DNA of 64,000 nucleotides from Dermacentor variabilis. Its lineage: Eukaryota > Arthropoda > Arachnida > Ixodida > Ixodidae. The DNA lies in the NCBI RefSeq assembly GCF_050947875.1, contig NC_134574.1, positions 106,509,469-106,573,468 of the forward strand. The letters are read 5' to 3'. This document shows, piece after piece, positions 46,046-57,770 of the stretch (position 1 is the first letter of the stretch; every line of letters begins with the position of its first letter). A program made the translations under genes and the position numbers. A model generated the notes under the pieces. It had not been told where the DNA came from. It did not search any database and worked only from the letters and a program-made list of their open reading frames with translations.

Positions 46046-48917
46046 AGCAAAACCCACAGTAGCATTTTTGACACTGTGGAGCAAACATTTACTAGCTAAT
46101 CACTACTATACTCATTTTTAACACAAATAATGTTTCCCTGTTCTTTGGTACACACGCACTCATTATATCTAGAAATGAAGGTGATCCAGTTTCTAGTTTT
46201 CCTTGATGCAGTGCGGTGGACGCGTTGCTGGCTTTGTGGGATTAAATTTAAAAAATACTGCAGTCAAAACCAAAAGGTAGTCTGAAATTAAGTAAAAAAA
46301 TACTAAATATTGACCTATTACTCAATATGCTGACTGTTCATCAAAGAATGCACATTATTCATTAGAAATGCTCTAAACAGGCACTCCGCTCCATATCACA
46401 GCTAGAACGGCCTGCCCCACCGGCATATGGAAACGTTCACGGAATTCATTCATTAAATATTGACATAACGGTGGCGGATGCTGTTGTATGCACTGAATCT
46501 ATGAGAGGCTGACAGAGCTGTGTGCAGATCCAAAAAGTCAAGCCCTGTAAAATCTACTGAGCTACTGCGTTTGCGATTTTTTTTTAATCAGCTTTGTCAA
46601 ATCGTGACACAAGTGAAAAGAATATTTTTTTGCGAAATTACTGCCATCAACACAACAATCAGTAAACAGCTTCTAAAAAATCAGGCATTTTACAAGAAAA
46701 CTACAAAAGCTGGTAGGTATGAAACAGCCATACAAAAATTATGTGCATCTTTATTCCTTTATCCAACACGTTTTTTTTCAGAAAATCCACAAAATTCATG
46801 ACTTTTTCAACTGGTTTTCAGCAAGCCTCTAGGTTCTCTTAGAAAACTTGCAGTGACAGCTCTGCAAAATGTAAAGCAAGGCTGTTATGCATCCGAAAGC
46901 CCCGAATTGTTTTTTTTCTTTTTCCCCACCAAACATTATACAATGTACAGCCACCATACTTAACCCAAACACGGATTGCTAATAATTTCCGGATATCGGT
47001 TGCCTTGAATTTCCCAGTTTAATAAGTATTCTTTCTGAAACACTTAATGTTTGCTCCTTACAAACAGTGTTTGTCCAATCTAAACCACTAGAAATCTGTA
47101 CTCTACCTTCCTATTAAGTGCGACAGTAACATGCCATCCTGCCTAACAGTGGTCGTGATAAACTGCTGCACACAGGCAGTCAGAGCGTTCTTTGCATCCT
47201 AGAACCACGTTTAATAATTACCTGTTTTATTTTCTATTCTTCTTACCTTGCATCATTGGTTCACAAGAATCTGGTACGTATACCAGCGTAGGATGCATTG
47301 TCAGTCTATCAAATATTGTTGCTGGACAAATTTAGGTGAAGTTTAGTTCTGTTTAAGACACAAGTGCACATACAATTTTACAGGCTTCTGTAAGTATTAA
47401 TCTGCACGGTCTTCCCACATATGGCTGACACCATAAAACAGTGATGCTATAGTTATTAAATGGATAAAGCCAAAGATCTGCACTGAATCAAGCTAGATTA
47501 GCTGTTTCTTCAAAGCTCTTATCTTCGCTCATTTGGCAAAAAAAATGTTTGATTACTACAGAAGGAATTGAAGGCTAAACATCCGTTTCTTGAATTTTGC
47601 TCTGATAACTCAGCACTGACATGTCGTTGTATGCCACAGGTTTCGCAGTACTTTCTCGTATTTCAACTGTTTTCACGCATGGAAAGTTCTCGAAACTTGC
47701 TAGCTTGAATATTCAGCTTCTTTAGAATGCACAGTAGTCCATTTTTACCGATGAACAAGTGGATTAGCCCCGAATAGATGCTATCGAAATCCATGACATC
47801 AATGTGGAAAGTTCAGGGTGGTGTCAGCACCTACGTTTTATACTGAAGGTTTTTTTACTTACCAAGCATCCTCTCACAGTAAGAGTAGCTGCTTTGCTGT
47901 AGCAGAAGCATAATTTACTAATAGTTAAACTTACTATTCATCTTTACTGTCCATTAAATGTCGAGGGAGCCTGGAATCAACAACGGCATGCTGTGCCGAC
48001 ACCTGAACAACACCACAAAGATGGCTGCACCGTATTTTGGCCATACACCAAGGCTGCCTCGTGAGAAGCAGCAAAATTCTGCGGGGCACACACATAAGTT
48101 GTGTTGACCGTTACTGTAGCTGAAGGAGATGCTAATTTATCAAAAACGACCCTGCGGTCTCTTCCTTACGCATCGGGCCTTCTGGGAAGAGAGGAAAGGA
48201 AAAGGGATGGGTTAGTGCCAAATTTATACACCATACTGGCAGTCACTTTGTTATCAGCAAGATTATGCTCCACACCTTGGAACATGTTTCATCTACGATA
48301 AGACAAAACGCGATGCTGTAATGCGGCACGCTGCAATTATTGAGCACACACAGACTGTGACGCGCGAACCACACAGCAGCGCATTTCTTCTGAGCACAGA
48401 TAATGCACCCATAATGCCTAACCTGGCTGATAAGGCAGGTGGATGTCAGCAAAAAGTGCGGCAGCCACATACATCATTGTTTGTATATCTGAGCATCTGT
48501 ACGAGCTGTATCATTGCACACTGTCGCCAAATGTCGCTGAAACATCTCTGAAAACAGCTTTATCGCTTTCCTCACGTCCTATGCTGACTTGCTGGTCAAT
48601 CCCAGGTCTAATAGCGTTTTAAGCCAACCTGACTTTCGGTCGCATACTTGTTTTCCCCCAATCCTTCAAGACTGTCGCAATTGTGGATCAAGCCATATGT
48701 GTGATGTCATGGCCTTCACAGCACCGATTTGTGTTTGAGCGAACAGCCATCACATCCCCATAGAACTGTGGGCATTGGCAATAGGGCTGCTGGCGATTTG
48801 GAATCACAGCCATAAAGGAAGATCTCCTGTTGGTTGATGGAGGCACTAGTGGCACAGATAATGATTCACCAGCTTGTACTCCCGCAAGTATACACAATAT
48901 TTCGCGTTACAAATTTC
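46046..48917. other. RPB7 intron DNA with no recognised feature
   Basis: AT-rich, with several short poly-T runs. No transposase, exon or tandem repeat was recognised. Confidence 0.45.
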
Positions 48918-49116
48918 CTACCGTACTTACCCACGTAAGGCCCGCACTTTAACCCTTGAATTTTTTTCGCTAGATTACGCGTTAGACGAGGCAGGCTTAT
49001 AGATACTCAAGTGAAGCCTTAAACTGCGCTCCGACTGCTATGTACCGTAAAAACCACTTATATAATACAAAGCTTTTTTGTCGAATTACTAGAGCCTCAA
49101 GTTTCCGTATCGTGCT

Positions 49117-50088
49117 ATCGTACTTACTTGAATCTAATGCGCACTTTTTTTCTAATAAAAGGGGTACAAAAATTTCGTGCACGTTGAAATCGAGCACGGA
49201 CCTAAATGGCCACCTCATACGTGCTACGAGCCTAGCTGTTGTATCTTCCTCCATGTGCTGTAGTATGAGTACTTAGGCAATGCTTCCTTCTGCTTAGGTT
49301 AGTAGCACCGTCCATCTTCCTGTTTTCTGCGTTTGCTCTATCAGCGTGGAAGGGCCGACTGCAGACATGCCAAGTTCATCACGATGCCGCACTTAAAAGG
49401 AAAGCAATCACACGTGCAGAGACAGACAGAAATCGGGCTGCATCATGGGCGTTCAGAGTTCCGAAACTTTCGTGCAGGACTGGCACAAACAGGAGAGGCG
49501 TTCTACACTGGCGGCTGCTACAGACAGCGCAGCCACGCGGCCCCTATTTTGAAAGCAATCTGCGACGGAGACAAGAGTCTACGCATCTAGGTGCACCGCG
49601 CTGTGTTCTCGTGGCTTAGTCGGTGCCGAAGCGAGAGGCCGCACAAAGGTCAATCCCCCGGTCCTGCTGCCTCGCTTCCTCACTCCAGCGCTTATAAGAG
49701 TTTCCGTGGTCATTGAGTGAGACGTGTTCATGCTTGCTCCTGCGCGCATGACAGCATGCTTATTAATTTAGTTGGTAAGTGAATGTTTAAACGTATATAT
49801 GGCTGATAAAACTACTATCCTTACTTTTCGTATAGCTGTCTATTAATTTGCTATCGTAATCGATTCTTTGCCTTTCGGGTGAAACTGCAACTTTTTTTTA
49901 TTTATCGCAACTTTAGTGCATTGGGAGTAAATGTTTTGTTTTTTCCAAATGAGAGAAAGTTGTATTTCTGTAGGAAAGAATGAGGTGCGCGCTACTGCAA
50001 AGGAATTTTTATTTTTTTAGGTCACTGCAAACGGGTGCGCGTAACAATTCAGGGCTCATTATAATTGTGTAAATACGGTATATCTGAA
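49117..50088 (+). mobile_element. pogo-type deletion derivative, copy A
   Basis: About 970 bp with TACCGTATTTACTCG-like inverted ends. The left half keeps a decayed DNA-binding domain (AALKRKAITRAETDRNRAA, about 49385-49440). The right half matches 11020-11245 and 55880-56110. The catalytic core is absent. Confidence 0.65.
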
Positions 50089-50301
50089 CAAAAATTTCGG
50101 CCAAAAAGTCTGGCTCAGAGCTTTGGTTTCGTTATTGTTGCATGGCTAACACGTGGTTTCATTAATGTTACATGGCCGTTGCACAGTTTCGTTACTGTTG
50201 AGTGCACATTTTGGCAGCACGCATGCTAACCATGCAAATTACATCTTGTTTTTTATTTTCCGCAGTGAAGCAGCAACATGTCACGGCCACGAAAATAGTG
50301 C

Positions 50302-51428
50302 TCGGCTGCTTTCAAGAGAAAGGCAGTTTTAGCTGCAGAGAACATCGGCAAGTGGGCGGCCGGTTTGCAGTTTGGCATCACCAAGTGAAGCACTCTCCGA
50401 TCAACGACGACAGAAGGATCCTCCTTTTTGTCTGCTGTGGTATGCGAAGAAGGTTTCGCGTGCCAAAGAATGGGCCATTCCCAGAACTTGCCTTGATGGA
50501 GTTAGAACGGCAACAGCCAGCCACGCATCTAGCTATGAGTATCGAGCTTATCCAGGCGAAACCTAGCGATCTTGCAAGAGAAAAAGGGAACCCGAGCTCA
50601 GATTTCAAAGAGGGCAAGCACTAGAGCTGTCCTGGATTTCCATTGTGCCAGAAAACTTCCGTTTTGTAAAAGCTGCACAAATGGTTCTAAGAGCTGTTTG
50701 TGATTCTCCAGCGCCAGATTATTTTGTTGCGCAAGTCCAAGATCTTTCAGTTACGGAGCATCGGCAACACCACCCAGACGCAGGTTTGTCTGGACATGCC
50801 ATCACACCTCGCCGTGCATGAAATGGGCTCCAAACAAGTTCGTGCTCGGTTCACTGGCAACGAGAAGACACGGGTTACCACCATGTTGTCGTGCATGGTA
50901 GACGGCTGCAAGCTCCCGCCCTATATTGTCTCGAAGCGCTAGACAATGCCAAAAGGTGAGGAGCTGCCAAAAAACGTCATACTGAGATCCAATGAGAAAG
51001 GCTGGACGAAGGAGAACCTCGTGCTCAACTGGCTAAAATCCGTGTGCTGTAGGCGATGCACCATTCTCGCTCCCAACCATCCTCATACCGGAAGCGTTTC
51101 GTTGCCACTTGGCTGACTCAGTGAAGAGGCTGAACTCATCGTCATTCCAGGTAGGACGACGTCTCAGCTGCAGCCTCTAGATGTATAAGTAAACAAGCTA
51201 TTCTAGGGTGCAGTCAAGCGATGCTATGCAAAATGGATGCGCGCAGGTGAGCCCGAAGTGATGTTGACTAGGTTGCTGAAGCAGGCATCGCCAGCCGTGC
51301 TGTGCGAGTGGGCTGTGGACGCATGGGCAAGCATCCCGAAGCATCTTGTGCGCCAATCTTTCAAGAAGTTCGGCATATCGAACGCACTCGATGGCAGAGA
51401 GGATGACTACCTACGAGAACACTTGTAG
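50302..51428 (+). pseudogene. pogo-like transposase with Brinker-type HTH
   Basis: The N-terminal HTH reads SAAFKRKAVLAAENIGKWAA and GLQFGI (50302 on). Another frame gives FPELALMELERQQPATHLAM, SIELIQAKPSDLAREKGNPS (a CENP-B-like second helix domain). The DDE domain follows in pieces: RSIGNTTQTQVCLDMPSHLA, VHEMGSKQVRARFTGNEKTR, KLPPYIVSKR, then after a stop TMPKGEELPKNVILRSNEKG. The C-terminal SQLQPLDV and FKKFGISNALDGREDD end at 51428. The first catalytic Asp (DQTP in relatives) reads TQTQ here. Several stops and shifts are present, so it is dead. Confidence 0.85.
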
Positions 51429-52489
51429 GAAAAGGAACTGTTCGAAGAAAGCACAACTGAGGGTGGAAATGATTGAAGTGCGGAGTCCGACACAAGTAAA
51501 TGTTCTTGCTAAGTTTTCTCCCCTCACATTACATGCGGATGAAAGTTTATTTTTCTGTTTTCCGGCCCAGAAATTTCACCTTCTATTATATTTGGGTCTG
51601 CATTATATGCAGATTTTGACGGTAAATAACGCAACCACAGGCAGCCGACTGTAAACGCATTTACAGTCGCCGGCCGATTTTTCGGACACGAACAACGCCA
51701 CAAGAATGTCTGAATAATCAGGCACTGTGAAAAAATAAAAAGGAAATTGCAATGGTAAAATCAGTTTGGTTGCCTTTTAGTGTGACAGCACAGCAGAAAA
51801 TTATTTTAAAGGCTTTTACTCAGTAGTGCTCCTTTAATTAAATAAGGTTTACTCGAAATTTCGTGACAGTCGAGGCCGCAGGTGCGTTCAATGATCCCCC
51901 ACCACACAGCCCATGTGTGTCGCAGGTCGTCGTGATGTGTGTATGCCACACCCACAACCTTGACTTCGAGACACTGCCAGTTTAATCTGTGCCGCACATA
52001 ATCAGTCTGCAGCTTCACGGGCTTTATGGCCACATGCAAGCTGACGCCATTCTGTCCCGTAAGCGCACACACGAGCTGGGCAGGCACTTGCAGTAGTTGC
52101 CAGCTGATCACCCGCAAACCTAAACTGCACTTAACGCATGTAACCGTCAGTCCAGCCCGTGCATGTTGTCTCAAGCCCGAATGCCTATGTAGTCTACTGG
52201 TAAAAATACTTCAATGAGGGTAAACTTCCCGCAACGACTTGCCACTTACTAAACCGAGCACTAGTGGAGTTGGCGACTTTGTCGTAGTCGGTGACTATAG
52301 CCACCATTTGGTAGGTTTGGCGCTGAGTGCAGTATACGGTGATGACAATACCATCATCAGCAGGACTAGTGCCATCTAGCAGCACGTTGTGGAAAATCAT
52401 CCGGGTATGTGCACGACGATTACTGAAACTTTTTTTTTACAAATTCTCACTCTCCAATGTTGGGGTGCGGGCCTTACACGAGGGCAAAT

Positions 52490-54128
52490 GGAGGGCGGCA
52501 GATTAGATAGCACCAGTCCGCATGGTGACACCTTGGGTCTTTTAGGTTTGTCGCCCCGGACTTACAAAGACTGCATGAGATGCTGCGCATGCCAATGCTA
52601 ATTGGCTAAAAGCAGCGCCTCAGGCAGTCCTGGACAGTCCAAGGAGACCAATCGAAGACGCTGATTATTTACAGATTCTAGCCTGAGGTTCGCTATCTTA
52701 GCAATGTCAAATGAGATGTATGAATAAGCACACTTCCAAATTCTTGCACATCATCTATATGATTAAAGATAAAAGTTCTCACAGAGGGATTTCTGATACT
52801 TGTGAAGATTTCCTGCATCATAAGAAGCAAGTGGGGAACTGTGGTTGAAACTGTGTGGTAAGAATGCAGTACTCATTAATAAATTTGGAAGGGACAACTG
52901 GATGGCCCAGAGTAACCATAACCAGCGAAGTGTGCAGCAACTATAGAGAACTGAGAGCCTCTATGTTATTTCAAACTACTAAAGAAGGAAGTAACGACAG
53001 CTGACAAGGTAGACATAAAAAAATTGACAATTCTATCATAAACTTTAACATTTGGCAATTTTATCATTTACGCGACAAAGTGAAAAAATATATAGATGAT
53101 AAAAGGAGGGGGAAGAAACTCACAGGATAGCTATGAGTGTGTAACACAAATGCTTCAGTGTCAGCAGTGTTACGGGCTAGGTGTTTTCACTCCAGATCTC
53201 AAGCTTGTTGAATCACTCGGGGGTCTGAAGGTCCTGCTTCCTCCGTGACATTTCAGTGTAAAGGATGTTTCACAGCATCCTGCTTTAAACTACTGCGCTC
53301 CTCCCTACTGCTCTGGAGTGCTTGCCAGCTTTCTAAGCATATGCCAGCACACGGCATGATGTTAAAAAACCATTTGGCTGACATGGTGGCGCAAGCCCTT
53401 GCCACCCCCGACTCGCAAAGGAATAGGCAAGGTGTGACTGCACCACAGAGAAAACTTCCGCGATACTGCGGGCACAATTAGTGAGGTCTGCTCCCTATGA
53501 CTGGCTGTGAAACATGGAAGGCAACACCATCTGGTGGTGCTGCAGAAAACCGAGTTTTGAGTCATCATGACCGAACTCTCCTCTCTCATTCGCAGAAGTG
53601 CACGCACCCCGTGCGCTTTCACTGAGGAGAGAGAGGAGAAACGAGGAGGCCTGACAAATGAGAAAAAAAAGAGGACAATGCTAACAACAACAAAATGAGT
53701 AAAGAGCTAAGAAAAGGTAACACTTCGCAAGTCCTTCACATATGTATGCCCAATCTGGTAACTGATGATGCATCAAATACAACGGAGTTGTACAAGCAAG
53801 TTCTCGCCCCTTTTGAAAGTACTAGGGATCTGTTTGCGGGCTAACGACCTTGCTCAAACAGAGCAGCAGTTGTTGCTACGTTTGAGTGTGGTCATGGCTG
53901 GCTGTTCAGCACACAAAACATAGCCGCTAAATGGCAACCAGCCTCCCTAATTTTAAGTTGTGCCACCATACATTGTTCTTTGTCAACAAAAGGTTTCCCA
54001 CCATCCAGACTGCAGCACAAGGTCACAAAAGAAAAGAGATTGACATTCTTCATTTGCCTTTTGGTTATGCATGCCTTTTCACTACAGGTCCCAGCCCACC
54101 AGAATTTAGCAGTGCAATATTACTTACA
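52490..54128. other. RPB7 intron DNA with no recognised feature
   Basis: No second exon, transposase or repeat was identified. Short frames only. Confidence 0.45.
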
Positions 54129-54200
54129 ATGTCTGATGCATCCACTCTGGTGCCCACAATCTTTAGCCTGATCTCATCGTCTTGCTGGATGATGATGTCC
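54129..54200 (-). CDS. POLR2G: RPB7 exon encoding the [14 protein letters not shown] segment
   Basis: 72 nt, minus strand, phase 0 at both ends. Acceptor GCTTTCCAG|GACATC and donor GACATT|GTAAGTAA. It encodes 24 residues from [20 protein letters not shown] to ASDI. The stretch [17 protein letters not shown] is identical to human RPB7 and is the diagnostic match for the gene. Confidence 0.97.
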
Positions 54201-54536
54201 TGGAAAGCGAATGGCACATCAGGTCACAGTGCTAGCGGGCAGTCCACAAGCTAAATAAGATAAATCAACAAGCAAAATTGTACAATCCAAAGCACATCCC
54301 CAGTTCGTGTGTTACCTGCATGCGATGCCAACTGTGACAGCCGCCTGAGGCTCTCGGCTCACCCATCACATAGAAATTTTAGAATTACCTACACAGCAAA
54401 TGTAAAGCCCTTAGACACGTAAACAAATAGTGTTCTCGTCACTGCATACACTACAGGTTTGTACAGCTCACATATGCCTAGTCTATACACATGTGTACAT
54501 GTCTGCTAAGAAATGGCATTGGTAAACATGGCAGCA

Positions 54537-54851
54537 CAGATAACCAAAGTGGCATTTGTATGTCGATGCATCTTGCAGGGCCTGAAGATGCCAAAATCAC
54601 CGAACAATCTCAAAAGCTGGACGGATCTTATCACTTATCACTTTCAATTTTAGTGAGCTCTGTAGAAGTGGAATCTTCATCCAGTATTTATCAGCAATCA
54701 AACAGTGACGAGAGGGCAGCCATCGCAATAGTTGGCATTGAATCAAGAGTCAAGTGATAAGATCCGTCCAGCTTTTGAGATTGTTCAGTGATTTTGGCAT
54801 CTTCAGGCCCTGCAAGATGCATCGACATACAAATGCCACTTCGGTTATCTG
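54537..54851. repeat. Intronic foldback, 100-nt arms, 98% identical
   Basis: The left arm 54537-54636 and right arm 54752-54851 are reverse complements over 100 nt with two mismatches. A 115-nt spacer lies between them. Both arms can be read as the same peptide (ICMSMHLAGPEDAKITEQSQ). It lies in the RPB7 intron between the exons at 54129 and 57402, so the primary transcript would carry a long hairpin. Confidence 0.95.
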
Positions 54852-55287
54852 TCTTTGATTGGACAGGTTTGACCCACGGCACCTGATGTCATCACGTACA
54901 TAATGTTCCAAGAAGTGCTTGAGGTTAACGTAAGTAGAGCCTTGAAAGTTATTCTAATCTTTTAAACCCAAAACATCTAAGCTGTACGCAGCCTAACACG
55001 TTGTGCCAATACTAGTGCCCAGCGTGACCCTTACTCGTTCATGGTACATCAGTTTGCTTTGCTCTCCAGTAATGGGGCATGTGAGTCAGCTCATTCCACT
55101 GGTAATTGCTTGCTTTCAGCACTCATGCATATTGCTTTGTTGTTTGCATTTGCTTGGCCATCATGAGTGTAGAGAATAGTACTACTTCGTACTATTGCAG
55201 ATTAATACGATTTAAAAAAATGTCTGCTGAAGCCTTACTCAAAGGTATTTTCATTGAACGCAAGGGGTACACCATAAAAGTGCAATG

Positions 55288-56285
55288 CCGTATTTACTCG
55301 AATCTAACGCACACTTTTTTCCGATAAAACGGGTCCAAAAATTGCATGTGCGTTAGAATCGCGTACAACCCTAAATCTGCGTTACCATATTGCCATCGTA
55401 ATTTCAAAATGGCCGCCTCATACGCAATTCGAACCTAGTTGCCGTAGCTTGCTCCATGCGCTGTAGTATGCGTGCCTAGGCATTTGCCCACCATCCATCT
55501 TCCTGTCTTCTGCGTTTGCTCTATCAGCATGGAAGCGCCGACTGCGAAGACATGCCGAGTTCATCGCGATGCCGCAATTAAAAGGAAATTTATCACGTCT
55601 GCGGAGACCGAACGAAATTAGGCAGCGTTACCGGCGTTCGGAGTTCCCAAAACTTATGTGTTGGACTAGCACAAACAGGAGAGGCATTCTACTCCAGTGG
55701 CTGCTACGTATGGTGCGGCAGTGTGGCCCATGTTTTGAAAGCAATCTGCAATGGAGACAGAGTCTATGCAACCAGGCGCACCACGCTGTGTTCTCATCGC
55801 CAAGTTCGCGTCGAAGCGAGAGGCTGCACAAAGGTCAATTTGCTCGCTACTGCTACTTCACTTTCTTACTCCAGCATTTTGATAAAGAGTTTCCGTGGTC
55901 ATTGAGTAAGATGTGTTCATGTTTGCTTGTGCGTGCGTGACACCATACTTGTTAATTTAGTAAGTGAATGTTTAAAAGTTTATACGGCCAATAAAACCAC
56001 TATCCCTACTTTTATACTGATTTGCTATTGCAATCGATGCATCGCCATTCGGACGAAGCTGCGACTTTATTTATTGCAACTTTAGTGTATTGGAAGTTAA
56101 TGTTTGTTTTTCCAGATAAGACAAAGTTGTATTTCTGTATAAAGGAATGAGGTACGTGGTAATGTAAAGGGCCTTTCTTTTTTTCGGCCACAGCATATGG
56201 GTGTGCGTTACAATCGAGGGCATATTTCTCCCCTTTCTTTTCTGGTGATGGGGAACAGGTGCGCCCTAGAATTGAGGGCGCAAAC
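55288..56285 (+). mobile_element. pogo-type deletion derivative, copy B
   Basis: Starts CCGTATTTACTCGAATCTAA. Its right end is TTACAATCGAGGGC near 56210, or the AGAATTGAGGGCGCAAACAG near 56270-56290. It aligns with copy A (49117-50088) over most of its length and with 11020-11245 in the right half. It encodes only an N-terminal domain. Confidence 0.7.
55529..55669 (+). pseudogene. DNA-binding domain remnant of a pogo-like transposase
   Basis: ATG 55529 reads MEAPTAKTCRVHRDAAIKRK, then FITSAETERN, one TAG, then AALPAFGVPKTYVLD. Pattern and spacing match the Brinker-type HTH (AxKRKxI...AExxxNRAAxxxFGVPxxxV) at the front of the transposase at 50302. In copy A the ATG is GTG and the stop reads as Arg. 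Confidence 0.65.
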
Positions 56286-57375
56286 AGTAAAATCTCGCTA
56301 ATTTGACACTCAGTTATTTGGGAAGTCATGAGAAATCATGCAATCATGCAAACAATGCGGACTCGTCCATTGGTACCAGCAGGCGATACGCCTTATTTAA
56401 TGGCATCAATCTCTTGTTACTTCAGATGTATCGGTCTGACCTAGATTACTTCGGACAGCTCTTAGAGCGCGGCGAGCCTAGAGCACCATAAATGTGCGAT
56501 GTAAATGAGCAAAACCGTTGCTAGCATCCAGCCAAAACGAAGCAGTGGCGTCCGCATTACCATGATCATCATTGGAAAACGTATGGGAACACCAGAACAC
56601 TTAGTGCCTATTTGTGCCTCTATAGCCTTTATTCTTGCGTTTATCATGGCACATGACATAAGCGCATTGTTCGCCTGTCTTTAGACCTGCATAGTCCCTA
56701 GTGAACATCCATCATGATCTTGTCGATGGCGACCAAGGTTTCGTCCGCAGCGGTTGCGACAAGCAGTAATTTAGTTCCGACTCAGTGTACGCATGGGCCG
56801 CGTGCCTTCAGAAATGTGTGGTCGCCATCCACGATCGCGTTGACAGCAGCCACGGTTGCAGCAAACAGTAGTTCCATTTTGGCTTGATTACTGCAGCCCT
56901 TGTGTTTTTAGACTCCATGCATGATCGCGTCGATAGCGACCACGATTTCGTCCACAGTTGTTGTGGCGAGCAGGAGTTTCATTCTGACTCAGTGCAATGT
57001 GTGCAAGAACTCACAAACACTGCGGAAGATGTCCAGGATGAAGGAGCGATTCTACCGCGGCCTGCATGTTGGCACCGAACCCGCTGGCTATATTGCGACA
57101 GGCGGACCCTGTCTATTGGTTGTGCGCATGGTAGTCAAAATCATGTCTCGGTTAAAGACGTGGGTCTTGCACTGCGGCAGCACTGCGAACGAAGTTGCAA
57201 TGCCTTTGCCACTGCAAGCGCTAATCAGTGATCAGACGATGAGAATTGCAGCTCCCGCACTGCTCTAGGGCAAAATATACGCATGATTTGCTTATTCATT
57301 CAGTAAATAAAAGCGGGTTAATGTAGTAAGCATTTGTCCATCGTTCTCTTGACATCCCCGATAATTCGACATATA
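56286..57375. mobile_element. Tigger-like element remnant
   Basis: Opens with CAGTAAAATCTCGCTAATTT and ends near GACATCCCCGATAATTCGAC (57350-57370), both Tigger-style termini. The first 380 bp match 36100-36400. An internal stretch is triplicated (see 56713-57010). Plus-strand frames at 56884-57231 may be the acidic C-terminus of a transposase, but that is weak. Confidence 0.5.
56713..57010. repeat. Degenerate tandem triplication
   Basis: Three units share (C)ATGATC(T/G)(T/C)GTCGAT(G/A)GCGACCA and TTTCGTCC(G/A)CAG, then GACTCAGTG. Units 1 and 3 (about 56718 and 56919) match best and unit 2 (about 56830) is partial. Confidence 0.65.
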
Positions 57376-57401
57376 TAGCACAGTTCCAGATTCACACTCA
57401 C

Positions 57402-57467
57402 CTCGTCTTGCGTCCTGTAGCACGGCGGGTTGGAGTTAGGGTCAAACTGCATGTCTGATGGGATGGA
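57402..57467 (-). CDS. POLR2G: RPB7 exon encoding [10 protein letters not shown] segment
   Basis: 66 nt, minus strand, phase 0 at both ends. Acceptor GTGAATTCCAG|TCCATC and donor GACGAG|GTGAGTGT. It encodes 22 residues starting [17 protein letters not shown] and ending RTQDE. Human RPB7 has [19 protein letters not shown] here, a very close match. Confidence 0.97.
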
Positions 57468-57770
57468 CTGGAATTCACAAGATAAAAAAGACACAGGGAA
57501 GGAACCATGAGCAGCTGACAAACAGTTGAGCCCACAACGGCGAAGCAGTGGAAGAAACAATGTTGTATGCCATAACAACTTCAGCGCGACAAAGAGCAAA
57601 ACGTAAAAATTAATTCCATCCCCCTGACGTTACTGTCTATTTCACATTGAAATTATCTTGCCTCATAATTTGTGCCGACTCACCCAACAATGCAGGCGCA
57701 ATTTGAAACAATAGACCCTTCTCGTAATTCACAAACAAGGCTTCTCTGCACTGCACATTTGTCCAATTAA

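Larger units (their letters stand above)
48919..52487 (+). mobile_element. Nested cluster of pogo-type DNA transposons
   Basis: The outer ends TACCGTACTTACCCACGTAA then GGCCCGCAC (48919 on) and GTGCGGGCCTTACACGAGGG (52467-52486) are inverted repeats. Inside lie further TACCGTA-type ends. One is CGTACTTACTTGAATCTAAT at about 49119 with AATTGTGTAAATACGGTA at about 50066-50083. Others are TACCGTAAAAACCAC at 49039 and ATGCAGATTTTGACGGTA ending near 51625. The ends imply up to three insertions inside one another. Exact borders are uncertain. Confidence 0.6.

Noticed and set aside
54491..54882. Two frames on opposite strands sharing a peptide
   Set aside because: The shared peptide is produced by the 100-nt inverted repeat. 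It does not show two genes.
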